Below are positions 12,006 through 24,531 of a stretch of DNA of 64,000 bases, piece by piece. A program made the position numbers and the translations under genes. The DNA is from Linyphia triangularis. Taxonomy: Eukaryota; Arthropoda; Arachnida; Araneae; Linyphiidae. Below the pieces are notes generated by a model, which did not search any database, had not been told where the DNA came from, and was given only the letters and a program-made list of their open reading frames with translations. Within the stretch, counting starts at the first letter, position 1. The number at the start of each line of letters is the position of its first letter. The DNA lies in assembly GCA_963978545.1 (NCBI GenBank), contig OZ021732.1, positions 23,257,688-23,321,687 of the forward strand, written 5' to 3'.

Positions 12006-12457
12006 TGTTGCACAAATTGTCTGTATATAGTGTAAATAGTGACGTATTATTTTAAAATTCTATTGTAATTTATTTTATCTTATTTTATTTATTAACAGCG
12101 ATTATACAGGTTAGAAAAAGGTGGAAACACCTAAATCAATCGAGACATTTCGAGATGTTTCTTTTTCGACGAATTGGCTGGAAATTTCGGGAATGTGCTC
12201 ACGCGCCTGGTATATAAAGACCGGAGATCGGAAAAGTTTTCAGATTGACTGCGATGAAAGCTGATCGCTTTGTTTACCTACTAGAGTACCAGTGAACTTG
12301 TATAATCGCTGTATTCGAAGTTGTTTTCATTGAAGCTTGTTTGGAAGCTTGATAGTGACTCTTCTTTGAATAACTTTTGTGAGCTCTTGAAGAGAGAATA
12401 AATATTTTATACCGTAAAAACTGCGCCATCATTGCCTCAGTGGAAAAATTCATAACA
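12006..12457 (+). repeat. 3' LTR of the gypsy element
   Basis: 452 bp, starting TGTTGCAC and ending ATAACA; followed by the gtag target duplication. It retains a perfect GAA-at-TTC-gg-GAA heat-shock-type site at 12181-12193, TATATAAA at 12211-12218 and an AATAAA near 12398. Confidence 0.9.
12149..12218 (+). promoter_or_regulatory. Heat-shock-element-like array and TATA box in the 3' LTR
   Basis: TTC-ga-GAT-gt-TTC at 12149-12161, TTC and GAA units at 12165-12173, then a perfect three-unit GAA-at-TTC-gg-GAA at 12181-12193. TATATAAA starts 18 bp after the last unit. The perfect site is changed by one base in the 5' LTR. Confidence 0.5.
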
Positions 12458-12790
12458 GTAGAAACCCGGCTATCCGAAAAGCGCGAGATCGCAAGCGTTT
12501 TCGGTCAACTGAGGAAACAGGAATTTTTGGATAACCGAAAAGCGTAGGCGATATGGTGAATATGAAAACAGTTGACTACTGGGCTGCATCTTCATGGGAT
12601 GAAATTCCAAATGAATCCTTAGTGAGGGCTTGGGGGGAAAATTTTGAAGGACAGTTAAATCGCTTGTTTTTTGAATTAATAATTCGTTACAAACGGAGGG
12701 CAATTCTGATGTTTATAATAAAGTGTTCTCTGATTTGTTTAAGTTGTCTCCCGAAGTTATTCCTGACATCGAAGTCCAAGCACTGATGAA
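12458..12790 (+). pseudogene. Tigger-like transposon remnant, with a terminus split by the gypsy element
   Basis: GTAGAAACCCGGCTATCCG at 12458 joined to CAGTAG at 8911-8916 reads as a Tigger/pogo-type terminus (CAGTAGAAACCCGGCTATCC, counting the duplicated GTAG once). An inner inverted piece 'ggataaccgaaaagcg' follows at about 12530. The frame 12553-12786 starts with a peptide like the C-terminus of jerky/Tigger transposases (DYWAASSWDEIPNESLVRAW). The opposite end was not found, so this looks like a deletion remnant. Confidence 0.55.
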
Positions 12791-12799
12791 CAAGCAAGA

Positions 12800-14725
12800 A
12801 ACGAACGTCAAAAGAAAGTAACAGCCTATTTTGTTAACTTTAATATGCAAGCAGAGCTTTAATTCCTGTTACCCCCCCCCCCCCTTTATCTATAGAGGGA
12901 AAAATTAAAATGGTCTATGCAGTGGCACCGGAACCAGTATGGCAGCTGCCATACCAACTTTTCCCAAAATTATATACATTACTTTTTTTTGGAAATATGA
13001 TATTTGGTGTTAATAAATATACCTTTTCAATTGATTGTTTCTGATTGAAGTGTGAACTTTTCCTTAGTTTTATCATAAAACCAAAAATAGGTTATGCGCT
13101 TAGGTCTGGACGGGGGAAATATCACTTCAGCGTTGACCGCTAATTTTGCTTTGGAAATGAACAAAATAAAAAGACCCATCCATAAAAGGAACTATCTCCT
13201 TTTGTCATCGGTGAGACTGTGGAGTGGCGACAGTTGTACATCTTTTTCTTTGACATCCTTTCATATGTTTTAAAAAGGAAATTGGTGGGATGCATCCAGT
13301 GACAGTGACCATTGCTCTTCGACTGGTTGACATTGCCATTTCAATATTTACTCGATTTAAGTTGACGAAGAACCTAATGATTGATCAATTTATATTGAGT
13401 TCTTCATAACCTTCGAACAGACCATTTCCAAGACTGAGAGTAGTCCAAGGCAAATGCTAACCTCAAGGAAAAACCGCAAAATTTTCATCTCAAATACAAA
13501 CTCCCACCGGCATCACAACCCATACTTAATTATCATCATTGGCTTTGCCAAAAGACTTCTCGTATGCTAGAGAAGCATTTTGCTTCTAGAATGAGAGTAA
13601 AAGACAGAACAGGCCTACAAATACCAATAGCCAAATTTTTTCTTTCTCACTATTGCATTTGTTAAATATAACTGATTTCTTCATATACAGCTGGGTCATC
13701 TGCCCAAGACCCTCTTTTATAACTGGCATTTTTTTTTTATTAACTTGTGTAATAATAAGTAAAAATTCCAATAGCAAAGATTTAATATTGATAGCAATTA
13801 CTATCGAAAGTCCATGCACTTAGCAAAGAGTACCAGTGGCTTCATTTTAAATGAGAGAATTTTTCTTGTCTAAATTATTTAACTCCCCCCCCCCCCTCCC
13901 TCCCTTCTCCTTGACGAATTTGCAGAATGGATGCCAAGTTGCAATGGAACCATATAGGCGCCGGGTTTGGCGCAAAATCGCGTAAGAATTAAATAGAAGG
14001 GGGGGGGGGGGAGACGACAAAGAATATTTTATAAGTTGTTTATCGTGGCCGTAATAAACAAAAAGTTAACACTGTGGTGTCTATAAGTAGCATATATATT
14101 TACTTGTGTAATTTATTTATATAATAACTGAATGAACATGTGAAAGATTTGAATTAAAAATAAAACCAAGTGTACTGTATCATTTTTACCATTCACATTT
14201 TAACACGCGCATCTCTCGGGCTAAAGTTTTATAATCAATAAAGATTTGACGAATCCTTGCTGAACATCTTTGATATAAATGTTCTCATCCCAAAAATTGG
14301 AGATGAAAATGCATAAGTCAAAACAAGACAGCTAAGTGCCGAGCAAAATATATGAAGCAAATTTGGTTTAAATTTTGATGATCATGGTACATGGATTTAG
14401 AAATTCGCTCAATAGTGCATATCAAAGAAAATATAAAGTTTGAAGAATGTTTTCGTAAAAAAAATACACAGAAGTCTTAATAGAAATGCGATTCGAATGC
14501 TTATCCACGAATCTACAAGCTACTCGTCCTTCAAGCTATGTTCCCAGTAAGTTTTGCTTTGCAGCAGAACGAAGTTTTACGTCGTTGAAGCGCCTTCATT
14601 CATGACTTCGAAAGCGGATGACAGAGGAGAAACTAGCATCACATTCATAGAGACATTTATATTGATGTAAATAATGTGATTGACAAATTTTCAAAGAAAC
14701 CAAAATGCATGATTTTTCACTATAC

Positions 14726-14759
<34 letters not shown>

Positions 14760-15600
14760 TTTTAAAAAAGTAAAATAATTATTACGAGTTTATATATAAA
14801 TTTGCTTTATTAGAACTATTGTTATATTGGCAATTATTGTTTTAAAAATGATTCCATAGTATACTAATATAACTTAAGGACAACAAATCGTATCTTAACT
14901 ATTCAGTAGCCCGAAACTAAAAAAATGTCCGCCCCCTCCGTAATAAAACTCTGGATCCACCCTTGAAGGAGGTACATGAATATACCTTGGCTTTTTTGAA
15001 AATTCATAAATTTAAACTGTATTATTAATTTGGTTGTGATATTTATGGTCTTGCTCATTAATTAGTACTATTTAGATGTGTGTTTTGTGCTGAAATATAC
15101 ATGTATATAGAAGGGTCCAGCCTCTTCATTTGTGTCTGCACTCTACACACCCAAAATTTGACGTGGTTTAAACTACCCAAGTAGTTTTTTTTTTTCATTT
15201 TTTAGAATTCGAACCAGGAATTAGTTAAAGACTTGAACCAGGAAATAGTGAAAGAAGTTATTAAGTGTTATATGAGTGCGTGGTGGGGTGCTTAGTTTTG
15301 AATCTGCCTATGTTTGGTGCGCATTCTTTTTAGTTTTTTTCTTTCTCTAAATGTTAGGATATATTTTTTAGCTTTTCATAACGCGCGCGGAAAATTACAT
15401 TTTCAGATATGTTGAAATTTCTTTCACTAATAGTTTTAAATTATTTATTTTAACGGAAATTAATGCATACCTATTAATTAATATTTCATTAAGAAATGCA
15501 ATTAATATTTTTGATAAATCAAGGTTTGAATAAATTTGTTTACCTTTTACATTCCTCTTAAAATAATCGAATAAAATAACGAGTCACACGCGCAATTTGG
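12800..15600. other. Gene-free stretch with homopolymer runs
   Basis: No supported gene. It holds poly-C at 12872-12885 and about 13884-13900, poly-G at about 13998-14011 and a poly-T tract of about 30 at 14728-14757. The remainder is AT-rich sequence without recognisable coding or clear element ends. Confidence 0.55.
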
Positions 15601-15649
15601 GTCAATGTTATTTCAATCATTCGCATATTACTGTCGGTACTCAATGCCA

Positions 15650-18310
15650 CTGACTACGAAACACTATGCAAATTAATGGTTTCGGATAAACTTTTCAGCA
15701 CACTTGACCGCCAAACACAAGCACACATTGTCATCCGTCAAGGAGAAAATTGGCTAGAACCTAAAGACCTTGCAAGAGTGTGATATTTACTTTACGTCCA
15801 AACGTAAATTTCTAAGCGAAACAAATCATCAGCAACAAACTACAACAGCGGGCACAATTTCCAAAGCAAAAATCCGCAAAACCAATACAGAGGGTCGAAT
15901 AACAGACCGCCACGAGGTTCCTAGAATCACCATAACAACAACATCGATAATTTTATTCCAAATGCACCAAATAATCATAAGAAAATACAACCGCGATAAA
16001 TATTTCAATAAGCTACAGTACGAAAATGTTCTTATCGATAATAAAAAAATAAAAAATAAAAAATAAAAAATAAACTTTGATAGATGGTGGTACTAATACA
16101 ACTTGTGTAAAAACCAGTGTATTACCACACTCAACATTGCTCGCCAATAGTTTTGTGCAAAAAACAAGATGGTTCTACAAGAATCTGTATTGATTATAGA
16201 TGTTTAAAAAAATTGGTAATGAAAGAAAGATTTCCAATTCCTCTTATATACGACATCTCTGATAGGCTACAAGGAACTACAGTGTATACAAATTTAGTTC
16301 TCAAAAATTCGCTTTACCAAGTAGACGTTGATCCTGCAAGCCGCAAGTATACTAGCTTTATTACACCAGATAATCAGTATCAAATTAATAAAATCCCGTT
16401 TGGACTTTGCAACTCTCCATCTGCTTTTCAAAGATTTATACAGATTATTTTTCGAGAACTTTTAGAACCTAATATACTAATTTTATATTTAGATGATTTG
16501 ATAATTGCATCAGCCGATGAGTTAGAGGGCGTTGAAAAACTCAAGCAAGTTTTCAAAGTAGCTTCCGACCATTAACTTGTGTTTAACTTTAAAAAATGCA
16601 ATTTTCTACAAAGAAAAATAAACTTTCTCGGACACATTTTAGAAAAGGGTACAATTTGTCCCTCAACAGCCAAAACAAACGCTGTTTTAGGTTTTCCACA
16701 GTCCAAAACAACAAAAGATGTTCAATCATTCTTGGATCTAAGTGGATTTTTTAGGAAGTTTATAAGGGATTATGCTGCCATTTCAAGACCCTTAAGTGAC
16801 CTTTTACTGGACAATATTCCTTTGTATTTTGGTACAGACCAAAAACAAGCTTTTCTAACTCTAAAACAGGCACTGTCAACAGAACCTGTGCTACACCGAT
16901 ATAAATAAGGTTCACCTTTACAATTACATTGTGATGCTTCCTCAAAAGGATTTAGCGCTATTCTTCTTCAAGCAGACTTGGATAGCATCTTGCATTCCAT
17001 ACATTATATGAGCCATAAGAAATCACCACAAGAATAAGAGAAATATTCATCGTACGAATTAGAAATCTTGCCATAGTTCAAGCACTAAGGAAATTTAGAC
17101 ACTACCTTGTAGGTACCAAGTCCAAAATTATTACAGATTGCCAAGCCTTCCAAAAGACTATGTCAAAGAAAGAAGTACCACCAAAAACTGCCAGGGGGGC
17201 AATGTTGTTAGAGGATTTTGACTATGAGATAATACAAAGTCCAGGCAAGAAGATGAGACTTGTTGATGCACTCAGTTATGTCAATTCAAGTGGATGAAAC
17301 AACTCAAAAAATCTGCGATGCTCAGTCAAAAGACGAATTCACACTAGGCTTTAAACATCTAATCGATTACTCTTCAACTACAGAATACAAGTACAAAAAC
17401 AACATTCTTTACATACTGGTCAATGACAAAGAACTGTTAATTATACCACAAGACATACAAAAACAAATAGTTCAAATCGAACACAATAAAGGCCATTTCG
17501 GGAGCAATAAAACTAAAGCATTGGTGAAACAACAATTTTGGTTCCCGCATATAAGAAAAACCGTTGAAAGCGTAATATCCAACTGCATTCCATGCATACT
17601 TTCTTCACTTAAAGCTGGAAAACAAGAAGGATTTCTACAGCCAATCTCAAAAGGGGATGTCTCGTTGGACATCTACCATATAGATTTTCTCGGCCCACTT
17701 CTAAGTACAAATAAAAGTTACAAATATACCGTGGTATGTGCCTATAGCAATTTCATATGGATATATCCTGTTAAATCAAAGTCAACAAAAGATGCTTTGG
17801 ATAAACTTCAGCTCCAATAAATTATCTTCGGAAATCCTAAACGAATAATATCAGACTGAGGATCAGCCTTTACAGCAATAGAATTTAAGGCACCGTTTTT
17901 TCAGCAACAAAGTACACACCTTTCGAGCTCTTAATAGGGATTAAAATGAAAAACAAAGAAGACTTTAACATCAAGAAAATCCTCGAGGAAGAAGACATGC
18001 ATACTTTCGACCAGAATTAATAACAGATGTGCGAACAAGAAAAAATCAACACACTACAGGTGCAAGAAAGAAGCTAGCACAACTATAATACTCGACGCAA
18101 GACAGCAAACAAGTACAAACTCCACGACAAAGTAGCCATCAAAAGAACTCAGTTTTGTGCTGGTTTAAAGTTTGTCAAAAGTTTTTCGGTCCATGCGAAG
18201 TGGTAAAGATTTGGCTAAATGACTGATATGAAGTCCGTAAATTGGGGATAACTGAAGGACCACCTCTCACATACACATCGGCTGATATGATGAAATGCTG
18301 GGATGATACT
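15650..18310 (+). pseudogene. Decayed Ty3/gypsy retrotransposon (gag-pol fragments)
   Basis: The 15680-15780 region reads as a gag fragment ending ...NWLEPKDLARV. 16117-16575 is reverse transcriptase with the fingers motif and the YLDD catalytic box. An in-frame stop at 16573-16575 separates it from the thumb/connection at 16579-16908. RNase H-like sequence follows in broken frames to about 17280. 17260-17820 carries the integrase HHCC zinc finger (HNKGHFGSNK ... NCIPC) and the start of the core (HIDFLGPL). The middle and end of the core are stopped and shortened, with DNA resembling the integrase tail up to about 18310. No upstream LTR was recognised, so the copy is 5'-truncated and dead. 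It is a different lineage from the 8917-12457 element. Confidence 0.85.
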
Positions 18311-18549
18311 TGAGTTTTTTAAATTTTCTATTACATGAGCTTTTAAAAGAGACTTTTTTCTATTTTTCTTCACATAAACTTTTTGAAGAAGAGACTTTTT
18401 CTTTTATGCGAACTTTTCAACTTTTTATGGTGCAAGAACTTTTTGCACAGACTTTCAATTTTTGAGAAGACCTATTGTGATCTTCAAGACATTAATGTTG
18501 TTTAAATTTTGTTATTATTTTGCTATCTTTTTCAATATCTTTATTTGCA

Positions 18550-18845
18550 GGCTTAGTATATATCAATAAGTCAGAGGCCTCCTTAGACAGGATTGTAGAG
18601 TGTGTAGCATCCTAAGTGATATAGAGGGCGCCTTTAACGTAGTCTCCTAGCGGTGACTTCATCTCTGACAGAAAAGTGGAGAGAAGGGAGATGGAGTATG
18701 ATTTAGGGAGTGAAGGTGAACGGACGTGAAAGTAATCTCTTCTAGTTTAGGTTTAAGAACCCAGTTACAGCCAATGGAACGAATAAATCTGTTGTTTACC
18801 TAAAAATCCTCTTCATTTTTATCCCTTCATCATAAAATATTTATG
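18550..18845 (+). repeat. Possible 3' LTR of the decayed gypsy element
   Basis: Sequence after the pol fragments is less AT-rich than its surroundings and contains 'gggcgcctttaacgtagtct', a purine-rich stretch and an AATAAA near 18783, as LTRs often do. The second copy needed to prove an LTR is missing, so the borders are approximate. Confidence 0.35.
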
Positions 18846-21800
18846 GCGCTTGAAATACAAGGGCATGTAGCACTGATACTTTAAATCAATTATAACAACT
18901 TTTGAAATATCCATACTTTACCATTTCTTTTAAAAAACACTTTATAATGAACCGACAAAAAATAATGCTTAGTGATTTTTTGATGCTAGGAGATTTACAA
19001 ATCCTTTATTTATTTCTAAGTTCTTGGACGTAATTGCTAGCTTAGTGTGATACGGTAGGCAAATTCTGTTTGAATAATGATAAATTAAAAAGTATTATTT
19101 TTAAATTATTTACGATTGCTAAGAGTTTATTATTCAATCATTACAAAACACCGGGATGTTGGGGATCCTAGCGAAGGTTCTGACCCTAAAAACCCTCTCC
19201 CTGGTGGCGCGTCTGCTTGATAGACCCTTTCTATCCTTTTCAAAATTTGCTCCATTCATTAAAATGCAATTTAGCAACTAGAAGAATATCAATTGGAAAG
19301 TTAAAATCCATAAGTCGATTTAAAATGTATTGATAAAATATTAATTTGTGTACTATCCCAATCATCTATAATTTCAAGAGGTGTATCCAAAATGTAGACA
19401 CATCATTTGCCAGACGTAGATTACCTTGGGAAATTCCTGGTTTTTAAATCTTTTCTAGTTCGGTTTCTCATTTCGACCGTGGTGACGATTAGGTGATAAT
19501 GATTGTCAAAAGTGGGTGTAGGAGAAAGAAAACTGCAAAATTTATAGGATACTGCCATCAAAATCACTAGAGTTTAAAAAAAAAATATTAAAAAAAAAAA
19601 GCTCGGAGGCAACTTCCTCTTCTAATCGTCGCCACTGCATTTAGTGTTGATTTTTTGAAACTTGAGAAAACAGATTTTTCTTAAAGAACTGCAGCTACAT
19701 TTTTGGAATAAACTCTCAAAAAACTGTATATGTCAACTTCCTCTTTTCCAAATTGAAAAATAGTTTACTTCTAAGTTTAAAAATAAATACATATGAATTG
19801 CTTTCTTACTATTTCACAGCCCAATTTCGATGTATTATACCCATTTTCAATTATTACAAAACCATTAAAAAAAATTTATTATGGAAAATGAAATATATAA
19901 CATCAACAAATGTGAATACCTTCAATTTTTGGAAAAGGACAGACTCATCAGCATGGGTGCCTGTAACATTATTTGTCCAAAGTTGCAAGGGGGAAAAAAA
20001 CACTTTTTTTTTTGTTTAAATCTTGATTTTTCAAAACTATTTTTCTTCTCACAATGCCAAATATAAAATCTATTATTAAAAGGCACGCAGTTTATTTTTT
20101 CCGCTGAAAATTTTCTTTTTCTCCAATTTTATAAAAATTTAAGCAACTAGGGGAATGCAAGCATCCTCCCTTGCACCTTCCTGACGCAACTCAATTCCAT
20201 TATTTTTACGTATTGAGTTAAAGTAAGTAACAGTTAAAAAATCAATATTATTTTGAATATATTTTGTTATGTTCAAACAATCAGTTTGATTTTCCCAATA
20301 AGTGGCAAGTCAATATAAATACATAATTTTGTGATCTCAAAACACCCTAAAAGCTCCTACAAAATATCAATATTCTACACTTACCGATCTGGATTCTTAG
20401 CGATCAAACAGTTTATTCCGTCAGAATCGCAGGTTTGCTTCGTTTTTTTGGACTGTCCGAAAAACTGATCTTTTATAGTAATTTGTTTTTCATTTTGAAC
20501 GAATTCATTTCTAAGATACGGGGGGAGGTTTACAAATAAATTATTAAGTGGATGATATTAAAATTTAAAAAAAAAGTTACATAATTTTTTATGATAAATC
20601 GGTTAGTGTTTCCGTTAAATTAGAGGAGAAAAAACATTCTTTAAGAGAAGAAAGCAAAGAACTATATGTACCAGACCACAGCTCTGTTCTTTAAAAATGG
20701 AGGTGAATTTGTGTAAGGAAGTTTTCGGCTGGAATACAAATTTGACAGATGAAATTCATCGACAAATACTGATCATTCGTTAAAGAAGACGATAATTATG
20801 GCATTGTATGAATCATGGATGTAAACAAAAGTCACTTTATTTCTAATGAAGTATCATTGACACGTTGAAAGACTGGGAGGGATGGGGAGGGGGATTCTAA
20901 TGCATCAATCGGATTGTTGATGGAATGGCCATGTGCGGGCTGCCCGCGCCTCTTTCAAGTGTTTTGCAAATGCTTGAACTTGCCTGCTCAGCTCTGAAGT
21001 TGTGGATCGAAAATGAAGGCACAATTCTCACGAAAGAACTTTTTCATTTTCTTACTTGACTTTCCATTAAGTGTCGCGTAAAGAAAAAAAAATGCAAATA
21101 TATATTTATATATATAGGTGAGGGAATGCCGCTCCTTCTTCTAAAAAGGTAAAGGATCGCCGTTCCCACGCTTTCCCGCTCCACTACACCCCTGATTATT
21201 ATTACGTATCCAGCCTGAACCACCGTATTTATTCCAAAGAGTCACTTCGTATGTGTTTCCTACGTATAGAGACACATGAATTTTTTTCTCATGCTTTGGC
21301 GATATTTCCAGCTATTGAGTGGGCCGACTTTTGTTACAAAAAAGGGGACTTCCTTGGATAAAAAGAACAAAAGTTGAATTGCACCCATTAAATTCATGGA
21401 AGAATGTAGTGTTGTGAGTTGCTTTATAATAGTGCTAAAATTTCTTTTGGATATAGTAAGATCTTTTAATTCGAATGCAGTTTTCGTATTATTATGAAAA
21501 GGCAAAACTTTGGTTGATGTTGTTCACTACAAAAAGACCCCGTTAACGCAAAATCGATGGAGCTGCTGAAATTGTTCACGTTAACTGAATTTCGTGTTAA
21601 ACGAATAAATTATTGTTAAGTTTTAAGCACAGGGTTTTTACTTCGCGTATAACGGGATTTCATGTTAAGCGATTTCACGGTAACAGGTTTTGACACTGTA
21701 TAAGGATTAGGACAGGTTTTCTTGTTATTATCATAAATTAAAAATCATCTATTCGCTCAATACATCTTTAACATTAAATTCCAATTTCCGTTAAGCCATA

Positions 21801-22154
21801 AATGACAAGTTCCTATTGATGTCAGAAATTTTGCTGGTCTTTGACGTTAGCAAGAGTTATGTCTATTTTAACTGAATTTTTTCGAGAAGTTTGAGAAGCA
21901 AACCAGCGTGGCAATAATATTCTGCACCATGTGACTCTGATTGTTGTCATCATGTGATAACTTTAAATTACTTTTGTTAATGTTAGGAGCTTGTGAATCT
22001 TGTGATCCTTCTATTTTGTTTTTTAGAAAACTTTTTATCAATCCGATAAACTTTTAATCTTTCATCTTGGATAGATGTTAAGTATATAAATACAAAATAT
22101 TTTTTTCCTTTGACACTAAGACTTCTTTTAAATTTTTTTCCGGTTTTGAACACG
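18846..22154. other. Intergenic stretch before the carboxypeptidase gene
   Basis: No coding region recognised; frames at 19753-20066 and 21260-21505 show no domain. One MITE (21527-21700) is listed separately. The last 300 bp before 22155 should contain the promoter and 5' UTR of the carboxypeptidase gene, but no clear TATA or initiator could be chosen. Confidence 0.5.
21527..21700. mobile_element. Tigger-like MITE, copy 1
   Basis: Imperfectly palindromic sequence of about 170 bp ('gaccccgttaacgcaaaatc' at the left, 'acggtaacaggttttgacac' at the right). It shares an internal 'atggagctgctgaaattgtt' with the copy at 31745-31915. More diverged than that copy; edges approximate. Confidence 0.6.
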
Positions 22155-24479
22155 ATGATGTAAGTTGATGGTATCGTATCTGTTTTATTCTGTCATATTT
22201 AAATGATTGTATTTATGAAATAAATGTTCTATACAGGTTGCTCAAAGTATCCATTGCGTTATTGAGTTGTGTTTGCTTTGCACTCGCTGCTCATCCTGAT
22301 GAAGTAACTGATTTACCGGGATTATCTTTTCCACTCAACTACAGACATTACTCTGGCTATCTGAATGCTACTAGTGGTCGACATTTACATTATTGGTAAG
22401 CACATTTTGATTTTACTTACCAGGACTAATATTAGCAATTAATCCGAATTGTTAAGATTGCAACTTTTGACTGTTTCATATGAGACAAATTTAGTCAAAT
22501 GTTTAGTTATAATAATGTAGATTCTAATAGTTTAGTCCACAGACGATCCAGTATAACATTTATTTCAGTTTTTAAGTAAAGCTATTTTCCCCTCCGTTTT
22601 TTTTCTTTTCTCTTTCCCCTATGCATGAATTAATAAAACAACTAATAAAATACACATTTCAAAATAAAATTTTAAAAAGTGCAATGAATAAAAACACATA
22701 TGATGTAGGGAAAGAGTAAGAATTTATTCTCATATGCCTAATCCATTAATCTTTAGTCATGTGCTGAATTTATATCAAAAATTTGAATGTCGAATGTTTT
22801 TAAAGCTACATTTCTTAGATTCCTACCTGTTTTTCTTCCCTGCTATCAATGAGAAAATCTGTGATGAGCACGGTGAAGGTTTCCATTAGGATATGTATGT
22901 GATTGAGCAACATTATCAAGGGATTTAACCTGTGTCTATGCTTGCAAACTAATGCTGGATAATTTTCAGAGATAATCCAGCTGTCACCCATAAATTAGTT
23001 AGACAGTACTTCATGCTGTCATTTTTACTCCTTTAAAAACAACACATAGAATGTATTCATTAATGTGTTTTTTAACTCCATCATACAAAGCAGTACCTCA
23101 ACATAACCAAAAAACTAGAGCCAATTTCCATTTTTTATTGCCATATTCGTGTTTAGTGCATTTAAATGTTTCGACATTTTCATTGAAGATACAATTTCAT
23201 TGTTGTTCAGTGTAATCATAAAATGAAACAATATTCGTTTACAACTGTTTCTTTTTAAGAACTTATATTTTTTACAGACAGATTTATGAAAATAAAAACT
23301 GGAACTTTGGTTTTTAGTTCAAACATTCCTCTTTGGAAGTATGGATTTATTTGTTCATTTGTATTTCTTTGATTTGCTGTCACACATTTCATTTGTCTTT
23401 TGCAATTGTTTTTATCTTGGTAGTTTTATCTTTCATATTTTTCTCTCTACTTTTTAGGATTTAAACCCAACTCTTTTTTTTCTTCTTTTGTTGATGAAGC
23501 TTTTGTAAATGTCCCCTCTTATGTTTGGTTTGTTAAGTAAGAGCTATTGCTCACCATGCAATGCAGATAAAGCAAGATACTTTTTTGCAGCAGTTTGACC
23601 CTTATATTGCCCTTATGACAAATAAAAAAATTGTTGGAAAATATATTTTCCTTATGTATGTTTCTATTTTATGTAATGTTTCATTAACTTTCAGAAGTTA
23701 TGGGTAATGCAATATTCTTAGTTCTACTAATGTTAAAATCACATGATATTGTAGTAGTAAATGCAGATTTTTTACAGCAAGAAGATAATGAGTAGTGTGG
23801 GGAAAATATATTATATGTAGGTAAATTAAGTGAAAAAAGAAAAGAAATTGGCATGAAGAGCAATATATTGAGTCTGTGAACTATCTTTGTACCATATTTG
23901 AATGATCTTGTAAATTTCTCTAATTTATGAGGAGAGATGCAAGACCATAAGTGATAATTAAAACTAAAAATTAAACTAAAGTTTAACTTCAAGTTTACCT
24001 ATCTATTTATTTTTTGTAATATATATTTTACTTCTTAAGAATTAAAGTTATATTCCTTGCATAATTCTGCTATAAGTATGATTCTACTACTGTATGATTT
24101 TTAGGTAAAGAATTTGTTGTAGTAAGTTCAGAGAAATTCTGCTTCAGAGCTATATCAATTGTGAAGCCATATAATTATTTCAATTGTGTTTGATTTTTGA
24201 TCTGCCTAAAAATCCCTTAATGAAATTATATCTAAGTGAATAATGTAAAAATAAAAACAATATAATGTTTGGACTAAATATTTAAATTTTCTCAACTGTT
24301 TAAAAAAAAGACTCGTGTTTGTATTATTGATTAAAAGTTATGTGTTTTCCTTCATTAAAAGTTGCAACATTTTACTCTTTTATATAGTTAGGAAGTTTTC
24401 TCTACAGTTGAAAATATTTCAGTACTTCCATGTAGCTGCCAAAAAATTTCATTATTCCTTGTAAATCTACTTGAATTCA

Positions 24480-24531
<52 letters not shown>

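Larger units (their letters stand above)
8917..12457 (+). mobile_element. Ty3/gypsy LTR retrotransposon, internally deleted
   Basis: A complete LTR-bounded element with a 4-bp target duplication (gtag at 8913-8916 and 12458-12461). Order: 5' LTR 8917-9335, primer-binding site 9337-9354, gag and protease remnants, the very end of integrase, polypurine tract, 3' LTR 12006-12457. Reverse transcriptase, RNase H and the integrase core are absent: the sequence passes from just after protease to the integrase C-terminus within about 400 bp. It therefore could only move with enzymes from a relative. The insertion sits inside the terminal repeat of a Tigger-like transposon, since CAGTAG precedes it and the rest of that terminus follows it. 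Confidence 0.9.

Noticed and set aside
22225..22260. ATG at 22225 as carboxypeptidase start
   Set aside because: It is out of frame with the downstream signal peptide and lies in the intron before the acceptor CAG.
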